Assembly: GCF_900169505.1 (NCBI RefSeq)
Contig: NZ_LT827021.1
Location: 1,364,001-1,428,000, forward strand
Direction of reading: 5' to 3'
From: Arabiibacter massiliensis
Lineage (GTDB): Bacteria; Actinomycetota; Coriobacteriia; Coriobacteriales; Eggerthellaceae
Length of the DNA stretch: 64,000 nt
The notes beneath the pieces are model-generated. The model worked only from the letters and a program-made list of their open reading frames with translations, made no database searches and was not told the origin of the DNA. This document shows positions 1 through 7,695 of this stretch, piece by piece (within the stretch, counting starts at the first letter, position 1; every line of letters begins with the position of its first letter). The position numbers and the translations under genes were made by a program.

Positions 1-378
1 TGGCCGCGAAGTAGCCGATCTGCGAGAGGATGGCGCCGGAGGTGGACTGGCCCGCGTCGCAGCCGCGCCGGTGCGCGTCGTCGATGATGAAGGCAACGCC
101 GGTCGCGCCGCTGAACAGGCAGAACGTGTTGATGAACACGAGCGAGAAGATGAGGATGACGTTGTGCCAGAAGCCCGTCTTATGCCCCACGGCCTCGAAG
201 GCCGCGTCGTAGGAGGCCGCCTGCACCAGATGGCGCGCCAGCATGAGCACGCACGCCACCACGAGCGGCACGAGCGCGCCGGTCTTGAGCGTCGCGACGA
301 AGCTGGCCAGGTAATCGGCGTTCGCGATGAGGAAGCACACCGCCACGATGCCGATGACCAGCAGCAGCGCTTTCTTCA
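1..378 (-). CDS. Flippase-like (UPF0104/LPG synthase transmembrane) protein, 3' end outside window
   Basis: This is the N-terminal 126 codons of a polytopic membrane protein whose 3' end lies beyond position 1. I read it from a TTG start (MKKALLLVIGIVAVCFLIAN) because GGAAGGGG sits just upstream and the hydrophobic reading begins there. Visible features are an N-terminal membrane helix, a second hydrophobic stretch near residues 35-48, the segment RHLVQAASYDAAFEAVGHKT, and a third helix ending in a polar loop with DDAHRRG. This layout resembles the lysylphosphatidylglycerol synthase transmembrane/glycosyl-lipid flippase superfamily (inference). Substrate is unknown. It stands 62 bp downstream of the J-domain gene on the same strand. 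Confidence 0.5.
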
Positions 379-440
379 AAGCGACCCCTTCCGCGAACCT
401 TGACCCGAAAGAGATCAGTATACCACGACCGCGGCGCGCG

Positions 441-1283
441 CTACCGCCCGGCGGCCGCGCGCGCCGCTTGGAGGACGCGCACCCGGTCGCGGATGTTCGT
501 CACGTCGAACAGCACGGCGATGAGGAACGCCACGGCCAGGCCGCCCGTGACCGCCCCCTGCCGGGGCGCGATCATGAAGACGAACGGCGCGCCGATGAGC
601 ACGATGGGGATGATGAACCCGATGAGGCAGCTGCCGAGGCGCTTCCACAACCCGTAGACGACCGAGGCCATCACGTAGAAGAACAGCCCCGTGGCCGGCG
701 TGCCCAGAAGCGAGAGAGCCACGAGCAGAAACGCCTTCGCCGCCACGGCGCCGCCCTCGCGCTTGAGGTCGGCGGTGGCATCGGCGAGCGCCTCCTGCGG
801 CGTCTTCTGCGGGGCGGCCGTCGCGCGGAACGGCGCGAAGGGGTCGAACGGGTCGAAATCGAACGGCATGCCGCCGCCCGCCTCGCCGCCGGCCGAGCGC
901 GTGCCGTCCCACGAGGTCCACACATAGGTGGTGCGGCCCCCGCCGGAGGACGTCGTCGTGGGCTGGCCCTGGCCGAACGGCCATCCCGCGAACGGGTCCC
1001 ACTCGCCTTGCGGCGCGCCGGCCGGGTGCGCGTAGGGGTTGCCCGCGTAGGGGCGCGGGTCGCGGCGCGGGTCGAACTCGGGCGTCCACGAGCGGTTGAG
1101 CAGCACGTCGCGCGCCTCGTTGATGCGCTTGGTGAACTCCTCGGCCTCCGCGCGCTCCGGGGAGTCGAGCGGGAACTTGTCCGGGTGATGCGCGATCACC
1201 AGCTTGCGGTGGGCTTGTTTGACCTCGTCGTCGGTCGCGCCCTCGGTGAGCCCCAGGTGTTTGAGCGCTTCGGATTTCTTCAT
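441..1283 (-). CDS. J-domain (DnaJ-like) membrane protein
   Basis: The 280-residue protein starts with a J domain (about residues 1-65) carrying the HPD tripeptide in AHHPDKFPLD, the motif that stimulates Hsp70 ATPase. A Gly/Pro-rich linker follows (about 70-150). The C-terminal half has three to four hydrophobic segments, including LLGTPATGLFFYVMASVVYG and IGFIIPIVLIGAPFVFMIA. There is no DnaJ zinc-finger or C-terminal substrate domain, so it is not DnaJ itself. The likely role is recruiting DnaK to the cytoplasmic membrane face (inference). It may share a transcript with the flippase-like gene downstream. Confident on the J domain, not on the physiological role. Confidence 0.8.
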   Translation of the reverse strand: MKKSEALKHLGLTEGATDDEVKQAHRKLVIAHHPDKFPLDSPERAEAEEFTKRINEARDVLLNRSWTPEFDPRRDPRPYAGNPYAHPAGAPQGEWDPFAGWPFGQGQPTTTSSGGGRTTYVWTSWDGTRSAGGEAGGGMPFDFDPFDPFAPFRATAAPQKTPQEALADATADLKREGGAVAAKAFLLVALSLLGTPATGLFFYVMASVVYGLWKRLGSCLIGFIIPIVLIGAPFVFMIAPRQGAVTGGLAVAFLIAVLFDVTNIRDRVRVLQAARAAAGR

Positions 1284-1371
1284 GCCCCCACTTTACGTGA
1301 CGGCAACGCCCACGAGCGCCCTCCCCCGCCGCCGTTGCCCACCCGTCAAACAACATCCACAAACCCTGCCC

Positions 1372-1530
1372 CTTGTCATCCTGAGCGGAGCGCGTCAGCG
1401 CGGAGTCGAAGGATCCCGTGTGGTGCCAACCGGAAGTCTTCCAGCTATCGCCGCACGGGTTCCTTCGACTCGCTTCGCTCGCTCAGGATGACAAGAGGGG
1501 CACTGCGCTCGCTCAGGATGACAAGAGGGG
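1372..1530. repeat. Dispersed CCTTCGACTCGC...CAGGATGACA repeat, inverted pair plus a partial tandem copy
   Basis: Positions 1372-1420 carry the repeat in reverse orientation and about 1453-1500 carry it forward, so the two could pair as a long imperfect hairpin. The end of the forward copy (gctcaggatgacaagagggg) is repeated at 1511-1530. The same sequence recurs upstream of hisE near 27745-27790. The remaining non-coding DNA between the J-domain gene and purH (1284-1548) shows nothing else I can name. Confidence 0.75.
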
Positions 1531-1548
1531 CTCACGAGCCTGAACACA

Positions 1549-1576
1549 CGGACGGCCTCCCGGGGGAGGCCGTCCG
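1549..1576 (-). terminator. Hairpin terminator downstream of purH
   Basis: A perfect 13-bp inverted repeat (arm CGGACGGCCTCCC) with a two-base centre begins 23 bp beyond the purH stop codon. No strong T-run follows on the minus strand, so it may be a weak intrinsic terminator or a 3'-end stabilising stem. Confidence 0.65.
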
Positions 1577-1599
1577 AAGGCGCGTCGAAGCCGCGGTAT

Positions 1600-3183
1600 C
1601 TAGTGGCGGAAGTGCCTATGCCCGGTGAACACGAGCGCGATGCCGTGCTCGTCGGCGGCGGCGATCACTTCCTCGTCGCGGATGGAGCCGCCCGGCTCGA
1701 TGACGGCCGTCACGCCCGCGTCGGCGAGCGCGTCGAGGCCGTCGCGGAACGGGAAGAACGCGTCGGAGGCCGCCACGGCGCCCTTCGCCTTCTCGCCCGC
1801 CTGCTCCACGGCGATGCGCGCGGAGTTCACGCGGTTGGGCTGCCCGCCGCCCACGCCCACGGTGGCGCGGCCCTTCGTGAGGGTGATGGCGTTGGACTTC
1901 ACCGACTTGCACACCTTCCACGCGAACAGGAGCTCGGCCATCTCCTCGTCGGTGGGCTGGCGCTTCGTGGGAACCGTGAACGCCGCGGGGTCCTCGGCCA
2001 CGGCGTCGGAGTCCTGGCACAGCAGACCGCCCTCGACAGCGCGGAACTCCACCTCGCCGCCGGCCGGGTTCACGCCGCCCGTGGACAAGAGGCGCGCGTT
2101 CTTCTTGGCGGCGTACATGTCCAGCGCGTCGCCCGCGAACTCGGGCGCCACGATGGCTTCCACGAACTGCTTGTTGTCGAAGATGGCCACCACCACGTCG
2201 CTCGTCACCGGGCGGTTGAACGCCATGACGCCGCCGTAGGCGCTCACCGGGTCGCACTCGTGGGCGCGCTTGTAGGCGGCCACGAGGTCGTCGTCCTGGC
2301 ACACGCCGCAGGGCGTAAGGTGCTTCACGATGACGCACGCGGGCTCGTCGAACTCGCGCACGGCCGTCCAAGCGGCGTCGAGGTCGAGGTAGTTGTTGTA
2401 TGAGAGCTCCTTGCCCTGGTGCTGCTTGGCGTGCGCCAGGCTGAAGGGGGCGTCGGCGTAGTCGTCGCGGCGGTAGAACGCGGCGGCCTGATGCGGGTTC
2501 TCGCCGTAGCGCAGGTCCTGGGCCTTCGTCAGGCGCACGGTGCGGCGCGCGGGGAACTTGGCCGCGTCGGCGCCCTCGTCGCCCGCCAGCTGCCCCGCCA
2601 TCCACGCGGCGATGGCGCCGTCGTAGCTGGCCGTGGTCTCGAACACGTCGAGCGCGAGCTTCGCGCGGGTGGCGCGCAGGGTGGTGCCGCCGTTCGCGCG
2701 CATCTCGGCCAGGATGGCGTCGTAGCTGTCCGGCCGCGTGACCACGGCCACGCTCTCGAAGTTCTTGGCCGCGGAGCGCAGCATGGACGGGCCGCCGATG
2801 TCGATGTTCTCGATGCAGGTGCCGAAGTCGGCGCCGCCGGTCACCGTCTTCTCGAAGGCGTAGAGGTTCACCACCACCATGTCGATCATCTCGATGCCGT
2901 GCTCGGCCGCCTGCGCCATGTGGTCGGGGTTGTCGCGCTTGGCCAAGAGGCCGCCGTGCACGCGCGGGTGCAGCGTCTTCACGCGGCCGTCCATCATCTC
3001 GGGGAACTGCGTCACGTCGTCGATGGGCGTCACCGGCACGCCGGCGTCCTTGAGGGCGCGGGCGGTGCCGCCCGTGGAGATGATCTCCGCGCCGAATTCG
3101 TCCACGAGGGCGCGCGCGAAATCGGCCACCCCCGTCTTGTCCGTCACGGACACCAGCACGCGTTTGATCTTAGGATCGCTCAT
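1600..3183 (-). CDS. purH: Bifunctional AICAR transformylase/IMP cyclohydrolase
   Basis: PurH (527 residues, the usual length) catalyses the last two steps of de novo IMP synthesis: formylation of AICAR with 10-formyl-THF, then ring closure. The N-terminal MGS-like cyclohydrolase domain is clear (ISTGGTARALKDAGV, then GRVKTLHPRVHGGLL). The C-terminal transformylase domain contains LRYGENPHQAAAFYR, LSYNNYLDLDAAW, the catalytic-loop KHLTPCGVC, and the end GGSIRDEEVI...VFTGHRHFRH. It is the last gene of a minus-strand purine region and is followed by a hairpin. An 80-bp gap separates it from xdhC upstream, so co-transcription is possible but not shown. Confidence 0.97.
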   Translation of the reverse strand: MSDPKIKRVLVSVTDKTGVADFARALVDEFGAEIISTGGTARALKDAGVPVTPIDDVTQFPEMMDGRVKTLHPRVHGGLLAKRDNPDHMAQAAEHGIEMIDMVVVNLYAFEKTVTGGADFGTCIENIDIGGPSMLRSAAKNFESVAVVTRPDSYDAILAEMRANGGTTLRATRAKLALDVFETTASYDGAIAAWMAGQLAGDEGADAAKFPARRTVRLTKAQDLRYGENPHQAAAFYRRDDYADAPFSLAHAKQHQGKELSYNNYLDLDAAWTAVREFDEPACVIVKHLTPCGVCQDDDLVAAYKRAHECDPVSAYGGVMAFNRPVTSDVVVAIFDNKQFVEAIVAPEFAGDALDMYAAKKNARLLSTGGVNPAGGEVEFRAVEGGLLCQDSDAVAEDPAAFTVPTKRQPTDEEMAELLFAWKVCKSVKSNAITLTKGRATVGVGGGQPNRVNSARIAVEQAGEKAKGAVAASDAFFPFRDGLDALADAGVTAVIEPGGSIRDEEVIAAADEHGIALVFTGHRHFRH

Positions 3184-3262
3184 ATGGTCTTACATCCTTT
3201 CTGTTCGGTCCTGCTATGGTGAACCCGCCGATCCGCGACGGGAAACAGGCAGTGCGCCTGGG

Positions 3263-4252
3263 CTACCGTCCCAGGTTCCTCTCGTGGCGCTCGCGCGCCT
3301 CTTCACTGTAGCGCTGGCGGTAGCGCACGTCTACCAGTTCGGCGACGATAGCGATAGCTAATTCGGCGGGCGTCTTCGCGCCGAACTTCAGGCCGATGGG
3401 GCGCTTGACGCGCGCCCAGTCCTCCTCGGTGGCGCCCTTCGCCAGCACGAGGTCGTGCACGGTGTCGTTCTTGCCGGCGCAGCCCATCATTCCCACGTAG
3501 TGCACGCGGTGCTTCGCAGCCCACACGCAACCCTCGGGGTCGAACATGTGGCCGCGCGTGAGCACGCACACGTAGTCCTCCGGCGCGCAGGCGAGGTCGG
3601 CCAGGCCGTCGAAGTTGCCGCCGTCGAGCACGATGCGTCGCGCCCGCGGGAAGCGCGCCTCGCTTACGTAGGCGGGGTCGTAGTCCACCACGGTGACCGC
3701 GAAGCCCACGTGGTCGGCCAGCGCCGCCACCTCGCTCGCGGCGTCCGACGCGCCCAAGAGCCACACGTGCACCTGGTCGAACAGCGGCACGGAGAGCCAG
3801 GTGAGGCCCTCGAACTGCTCGTTGTGCATCGAGGGGCCGCGCGTGGCGTCCTTCATCTGGAACGTGTCGCGCGGGCTGAACGGGCGCGACGCCAAGATCT
3901 CCTTCGCGTCGTTGCAGAAGAACACGAGCGGCTCGCCGTCGGCGGAGCCCGTGTCGCCGTACTTCTTCGTCACCTCGTTGTCGGTGTTGGCCTGCGCCTC
4001 GGCGGCGTCGTAGACGATCTTGAAGCCGAGCCACGCCAGATCGCCCTCGTCCATCGCGCGCAGGGCGCGCTCGAACGTGGGGATATCGGCCGCAGTCAGG
4101 CTCGCGGCTATCACGCCCAGATACGACGGCTCCACATGCCCGTTGCCCTCGAGTGCCTCGGCCGAGAAGCACGGGAAGTCCTCGGGCGAGAGCACCGGGG
4201 TGCGCCCCGCACGCAGGTCGTCGACGATGCCTTGCAGCGTTTCCCTCTCCAT
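3263..4252 (-). CDS. XdhC-family protein (molybdenum hydroxylase accessory factor)
   Basis: The 329-residue protein has the XdhC two-part layout. The N-terminal part includes EPLVFFCNDAKEIL. The C-terminal Rossmann-like half contains VWLLGASDAASEVAALADHV, then YVCVLTRGHMFDPEGCVW, HYVGMMGCAGKND and RPIGLKFGAKTPAELAIAIV. XdhC proteins bind molybdenum cofactor, promote its sulfuration and insert it into xanthine dehydrogenase-type hydroxylases (family knowledge). No xdhA or xdhB is in the window. It sits between purN and purH, which suggests a link between purine synthesis and purine or nicotinate catabolism (inference). A selenium-dependent hydroxylase accessory role is also possible. Confidence 0.85.
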   Translation of the reverse strand: MERETLQGIVDDLRAGRTPVLSPEDFPCFSAEALEGNGHVEPSYLGVIAASLTAADIPTFERALRAMDEGDLAWLGFKIVYDAAEAQANTDNEVTKKYGDTGSADGEPLVFFCNDAKEILASRPFSPRDTFQMKDATRGPSMHNEQFEGLTWLSVPLFDQVHVWLLGASDAASEVAALADHVGFAVTVVDYDPAYVSEARFPRARRIVLDGGNFDGLADLACAPEDYVCVLTRGHMFDPEGCVWAAKHRVHYVGMMGCAGKNDTVHDLVLAKGATEEDWARVKRPIGLKFGAKTPAELAIAIVAELVDVRYRQRYSEEARERHERNLGR

Positions 4253-4273
4253 GAATCCCTCCTCAAGTCGGAA

Positions 4274-4310
4274 AATGGCATAAAAGGGGACAGTCCCCTT
4301 TTATGCCATT
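4274..4310. repeat. 37-bp REP-like palindrome covering the purN stop codon
   Basis: Perfect 18-bp arms (AATGGCATAAAAGGGGAC at 4274-4291 and its complement at 4293-4310) are separated by one base. The right arm contains the last codons and the TAA stop of purN, so the element supplies both the stop and a possible terminator hairpin. The AAAAGGGGACTGTCCCCTTTT core is of a type seen as dispersed REP-like repeats in several bacteria (recollection). Confidence 0.85.
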
Positions 4311-4921
4311 CCGATATGCACCTTCCGGTCCTCGCCCACGGTCACGCGGCCCTCGGCCACGAGGCGCAGCACTTCAGGATACAGCGCGTGCTCGGCCTCG
4401 TGGATGCGCGCCTCGAGGGTTTCCAGCGTGTCGTCCTCGCGCACCTCCACGGCGCGCTGCGCCACGATGGGCCCTTTGTCGTAGTCCTCGTTGGCGAAGT
4501 GGACGGTGATGCCCGTCACCTTCACGCCCGCGTCGAACGCATCGGCGATGGCGTGCGCGCCCTTGAACGAGGGCAGAAGCGCCGGATGCAGGTTGAGCAC
4601 CCGGTCGGGGAACGCGTCCAGCATGACCGGCGTCACCTTGCGCATGTAGCCCGCCATGACCACGTACGCGGCACCCGCCTCGCGCAGCTCCGAAACGATG
4701 CGCGCGTCGGCCGCCTCCGGGTCGGCGTACACGTCGCGGTTGAGCACGGTCGCGGGGATGCCCGCCGCCCGCGCCCGCTCGATGCCGAAAGCGTCCGGCC
4801 GCGACGACACCACCCGCACGATCTCCACCGGCAGCCCCTCGCCCGCTATCGAGTCGATGATGGCCTGCAGGTTCGTGCCGCTCCCGGAGAGCAGAACGCC
4901 AATCTTAAGCTTCTCGGTCAT
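4301..4921 (-). CDS. purN: Phosphoribosylglycinamide formyltransferase
   Basis: PurN (206 residues) transfers a formyl group from 10-formyl-THF to GAR, the third step of purine synthesis. The N-terminal IGVLLSGSGTNLQAIIDSI binds the ribotide phosphate. The active-site region MAGYMRKVTP and NLHPALLPSFKGAHA carries the catalytic Asn and His, and the conserved Asp lies in FANEDYDKGPIV. Start ATG at 4921 is preceded by GAGGGGG. The stop codon falls inside a perfect palindrome. The 121-bp gap and hairpin between purM and purN suggest a separate transcription unit. Confidence 0.97.
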   Translation of the reverse strand: MTEKLKIGVLLSGSGTNLQAIIDSIAGEGLPVEIVRVVSSRPDAFGIERARAAGIPATVLNRDVYADPEAADARIVSELREAGAAYVVMAGYMRKVTPVMLDAFPDRVLNLHPALLPSFKGAHAIADAFDAGVKVTGITVHFANEDYDKGPIVAQRAVEVREDDTLETLEARIHEAEHALYPEVLRLVAEGRVTVGEDRKVHIGMA

Positions 4922-5000
4922 ACGACCCCCTCAAAAACGACTCGTCGTCGTGCTCGCTTGCGCGAACTTTTAAGTTTTCCTTAATAGTTGCGTGCGTTTC

Positions 5001-5033
5001 GGGCAACCATCCGGAAATTCCGGAGGGTTGCCC
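5001..5033 (-). terminator. Hairpin after purM
   Basis: The interrupted inverted repeat GGGCAACC-at-CCGGAA-a-TTCCGG-ag-GGTTGCCC starts about 10 bp beyond the purM stop. It lacks a T-run but is well placed to end the sortase-purF-purM transcript. Confidence 0.6.
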
Positions 5034-5042
5034 GCTTGAATT

Positions 5043-6188
5043 CTACCCCTCGTAGCCGTAGAGCTTGCCGTCGTTCGTGTAGCGCACTTTGCCCTCGCCG
5101 GCCGCGATGCGGCCCACGCGGAACGTCTGCTCGCCGGCCTCGGCCAGGGCGGCCTCCACCTCTTCGGCGCGCTCGGGGTCCACGATCAGGATCATGCCCA
5201 GGCCCATGTTGAACGTCTTCAGGGCCTCGGCCTCGTCGAGGTGGGCGGCGTCGCTCACGTACTTCGCGATGAGCGGCACGGGCCACGTGCCCAGGTCCAC
5301 CTCGGCGTCCACGCCCTCGGGCAGGGCGCGGTCGAGGTTCTCGGAGATGCCGCCGCCCGTGATGTGCGCGAGCGCGCGCACGGCGCCCTCGCATGCGGCC
5401 AGCACGGCGCGCACGGGCTTCACGTAGATGCGCGTGGGCTCCAGAAGCGCATCCTGCAGGCTCGCGCCGTCCAGCTCCTCGCGCTCGATGCGCAGCTCGT
5501 AGTGGGTCTTGCCCTCCACGCACACCTTGCGCGCGAGCGAGTAGCCGTTTGAGTGCAGGCCGCTCGAGGCCAGGCCGATCAGCACGTCGCCCTCGCGCAC
5601 GGCCGCGGGGTCGAGCATCTTCGCCCGGTCCACCAGGCCCACGCAGAAGCCGGACAGGTCGTAGTCGTCCGGGTCCATCACGCCGGGGTGCTCGGCCATC
5701 TCGCCGCCGATGAGGGCGCAGCCGGCCTGCTTGCAACCTTCGCCGATGCCCGCCACGACCTCGGCCACGTTCTCGGCCTTGAGCTTGCCGATGGCCACGT
5801 AGTCGAGGAAGAACAGCGGCTCGGCGCCCGTGGCAAGGATGTCGTTGGCGCACATGGCCACCAAATCGATGCCCACGGTGTCGTGCTTGCCGGCCATCTG
5901 GGCCACCTTGAGCTTCGTACCCACGCCGTCGGTGCCGCTCACCAGCAGCGGGTCGGCCATGTCCTTGGCCGCCGCGATGGAGAACAGGCCGCCGAAGCCG
6001 CCGATGTCGCCCACCACCTCGGGGCGGTACGTGTCGTGCACGACGCCCTTGATGGCCTCGACGGCGCGCGCGCCCTCGGCCGTGTCAACGCCGGCCTGCG
6101 CGTAGGTGACGGCGTCCTCGTCCATCCAGCTGGGCATGTGCGGGGCCTCGGCGCCGTGCTTGGGGCTTGCGGTGTTTCTCTCGGTCAT
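5043..6188 (-). CDS. purM: Phosphoribosylformylglycinamidine cyclo-ligase (AIR synthetase)
   Basis: PurM (381 residues) closes the imidazole ring of FGAM to AIR using ATP. Family motifs are clear: GDIGGFGGLFSI, VSGTDGVGTKLKVA with the ATP-contacting DGVGTK, ALIGGEMAEHPGV, GLASSGLHSNGYSLAR and AHITGGGISENLDRALP. The protein is about 30 residues longer at the N-terminus than typical PurM (a polar lead ending near DEDAVTYAQAGVD, the usual family start). It starts 16 bp after purF in the same direction and is probably co-transcribed and translationally linked with it. Confidence 0.97.
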   Translation of the reverse strand: MTERNTASPKHGAEAPHMPSWMDEDAVTYAQAGVDTAEGARAVEAIKGVVHDTYRPEVVGDIGGFGGLFSIAAAKDMADPLLVSGTDGVGTKLKVAQMAGKHDTVGIDLVAMCANDILATGAEPLFFLDYVAIGKLKAENVAEVVAGIGEGCKQAGCALIGGEMAEHPGVMDPDDYDLSGFCVGLVDRAKMLDPAAVREGDVLIGLASSGLHSNGYSLARKVCVEGKTHYELRIEREELDGASLQDALLEPTRIYVKPVRAVLAACEGAVRALAHITGGGISENLDRALPEGVDAEVDLGTWPVPLIAKYVSDAAHLDEAEALKTFNMGLGMILIVDPERAEEVEAALAEAGEQTFRVGRIAAGEGKVRYTNDGKLYGYEG

Positions 6189-6204
6189 CTTCTCTCCTTG
6201 TACC

Positions 6205-7695
6205 TTACACGCCGGCCTCGCCGGCGCCCTCGGCGTACACGTCCTCGAAATCCTTCTTCGTGAGAAAGCTCTTCTTCGCCATCGCGTCCGGGATGGCCAC
6301 CGGGTAGTCGCCCGTGAAGCAGGCCTCGCAGAAGCCCTGGCAGCGCACGTCGGGCACGGCAGCCCGCAGGCCCTCCAGGCTGATGAACGCGAGCGAGTCC
6401 GACCCGATCCACGCGTTCATCTCGCCCAAGCTCATGTTCGCTGCGATCAGCTGGTCGCGCGTGTCGGTGTCGATGCCATAGAAGCACGGCCACCGCACCT
6501 CGGGGCTCACGATGCGCAGATGCACCTCCGCCGCGCCCGCGTCGCGCAGCATCTGCACGAGCTTTTTGGAGGTGTTGCCGCGCACGATGCTGTCGTCGAT
6601 GACCACGAGCCGCTTGCCGGCGATCACCGAGGGCAGCGGGTTCAGCTTCAGGCGGATGCCCAGCTGGCGCATGGCCTGGGTGGGCTCGATGAACGTGCGG
6701 CCCACGTAGCGGTTCTTCACGATGCCGTCGGCGTAGGCGATGCCGCTCTCGTCGGCGAACCCGAGCGCCGGCGGCACGCCCGAGTCGGGCACGCCGAGCA
6801 CCAGGTCGGCCTCCACCGGCGCCTCCTTGGCCAGGATGCGGCCCATGCTGCGGCGCGCCTGGTAGACGCTCTGCCCGTCGATCACGCTGTCGGGGCGGGC
6901 GAAGTACACGTACTCGAAGATGCACGAGGCGCGGCGCCCGGCGGGAACTCCCTGCTCGGCGTGCATGCCCTCGGCGCTGAAGCGCACGATCTCGCCCGGG
7001 GCCACGTCGCGCACGTAGGCCGCGCCCACGATGTCCAGGCCGCACGTCTCGGAGGACACGGCCCAGCCGCGCCCATCCGGCAGCTCGCCGATGCACAGCG
7101 GCCGGATGCCGTTCGGGTCGCGGAACGCGTAGAGCGCGTCGGGGCTGGCCAGCACCATGGCGTACGCGCCCTCCAGCTGCTCCATGGCGCGGCGGATGCC
7201 GTTCCTCAGGTGGTGCGTCTCCTGCGTGACCTGGCCGATGGCCTTCGCGGCCACCTCGCTATCGGTACGCGAGCGGAACTGCACCCCCTCGCCCACCAGG
7301 CGGGCGCGGATGGCGTTCGTGTTCACGAGCGTGCCGTTGTGCGCGAGCGCGATGAGCACGTCGTCGATGGCCGAGATGTGGGGCTGCGCGGCCTCCCACG
7401 ACGCCGCGCCGCCGCTCGTGGAGTAGCGCGCGTGCCCCACGGCCACGAACCCCTCGAGCGCCGCGAGCGTGGCCTCGTCGAACACCTGCGTCACGAGCCC
7501 TAGATCCTTCGCCGCCATGATCGTCTCGCCATCGCCCACCGCGATGCCGGCGCTCTCCTGGCCGCGGTGCTGCAGCGCCTGGAGCCCGAAGCAGGCCATG
7601 CGCGCCACGTCCTCGCCGGGAGCGAACACGCCGAACACGGCGCACTCCTCCTCCGGGCGATCGGGGCGTCCTCCGGGCAAGATAGAACAGCTCAC
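6205..7695 (-). CDS. purF: Amidophosphoribosyltransferase
   Basis: PurF (496 residues) makes phosphoribosylamine from PRPP and glutamine, the committed step of purine synthesis. A short propeptide precedes the nucleophile Cys in RPEEECAVFGVFAP, then QALQHRGQESAGIA and HARYSTSGGA mark the glutaminase domain. The phosphoribosyltransferase domain has the PRPP loop VVIDDSIVRGNTSKK. The gene starts with GTG at 7695, overlapping the sortase TGA by four bases (GTGA), so its translation is likely coupled to the sortase gene. The C-terminal CQGFCEACFTGDYPV is typical of PurF. No purine riboswitch was recognised. Confidence 0.97.
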   Translation of the reverse strand: MSCSILPGGRPDRPEEECAVFGVFAPGEDVARMACFGLQALQHRGQESAGIAVGDGETIMAAKDLGLVTQVFDEATLAALEGFVAVGHARYSTSGGAASWEAAQPHISAIDDVLIALAHNGTLVNTNAIRARLVGEGVQFRSRTDSEVAAKAIGQVTQETHHLRNGIRRAMEQLEGAYAMVLASPDALYAFRDPNGIRPLCIGELPDGRGWAVSSETCGLDIVGAAYVRDVAPGEIVRFSAEGMHAEQGVPAGRRASCIFEYVYFARPDSVIDGQSVYQARRSMGRILAKEAPVEADLVLGVPDSGVPPALGFADESGIAYADGIVKNRYVGRTFIEPTQAMRQLGIRLKLNPLPSVIAGKRLVVIDDSIVRGNTSKKLVQMLRDAGAAEVHLRIVSPEVRWPCFYGIDTDTRDQLIAANMSLGEMNAWIGSDSLAFISLEGLRAAVPDVRCQGFCEACFTGDYPVAIPDAMAKKSFLTKKDFEDVYAEGAGEAGV

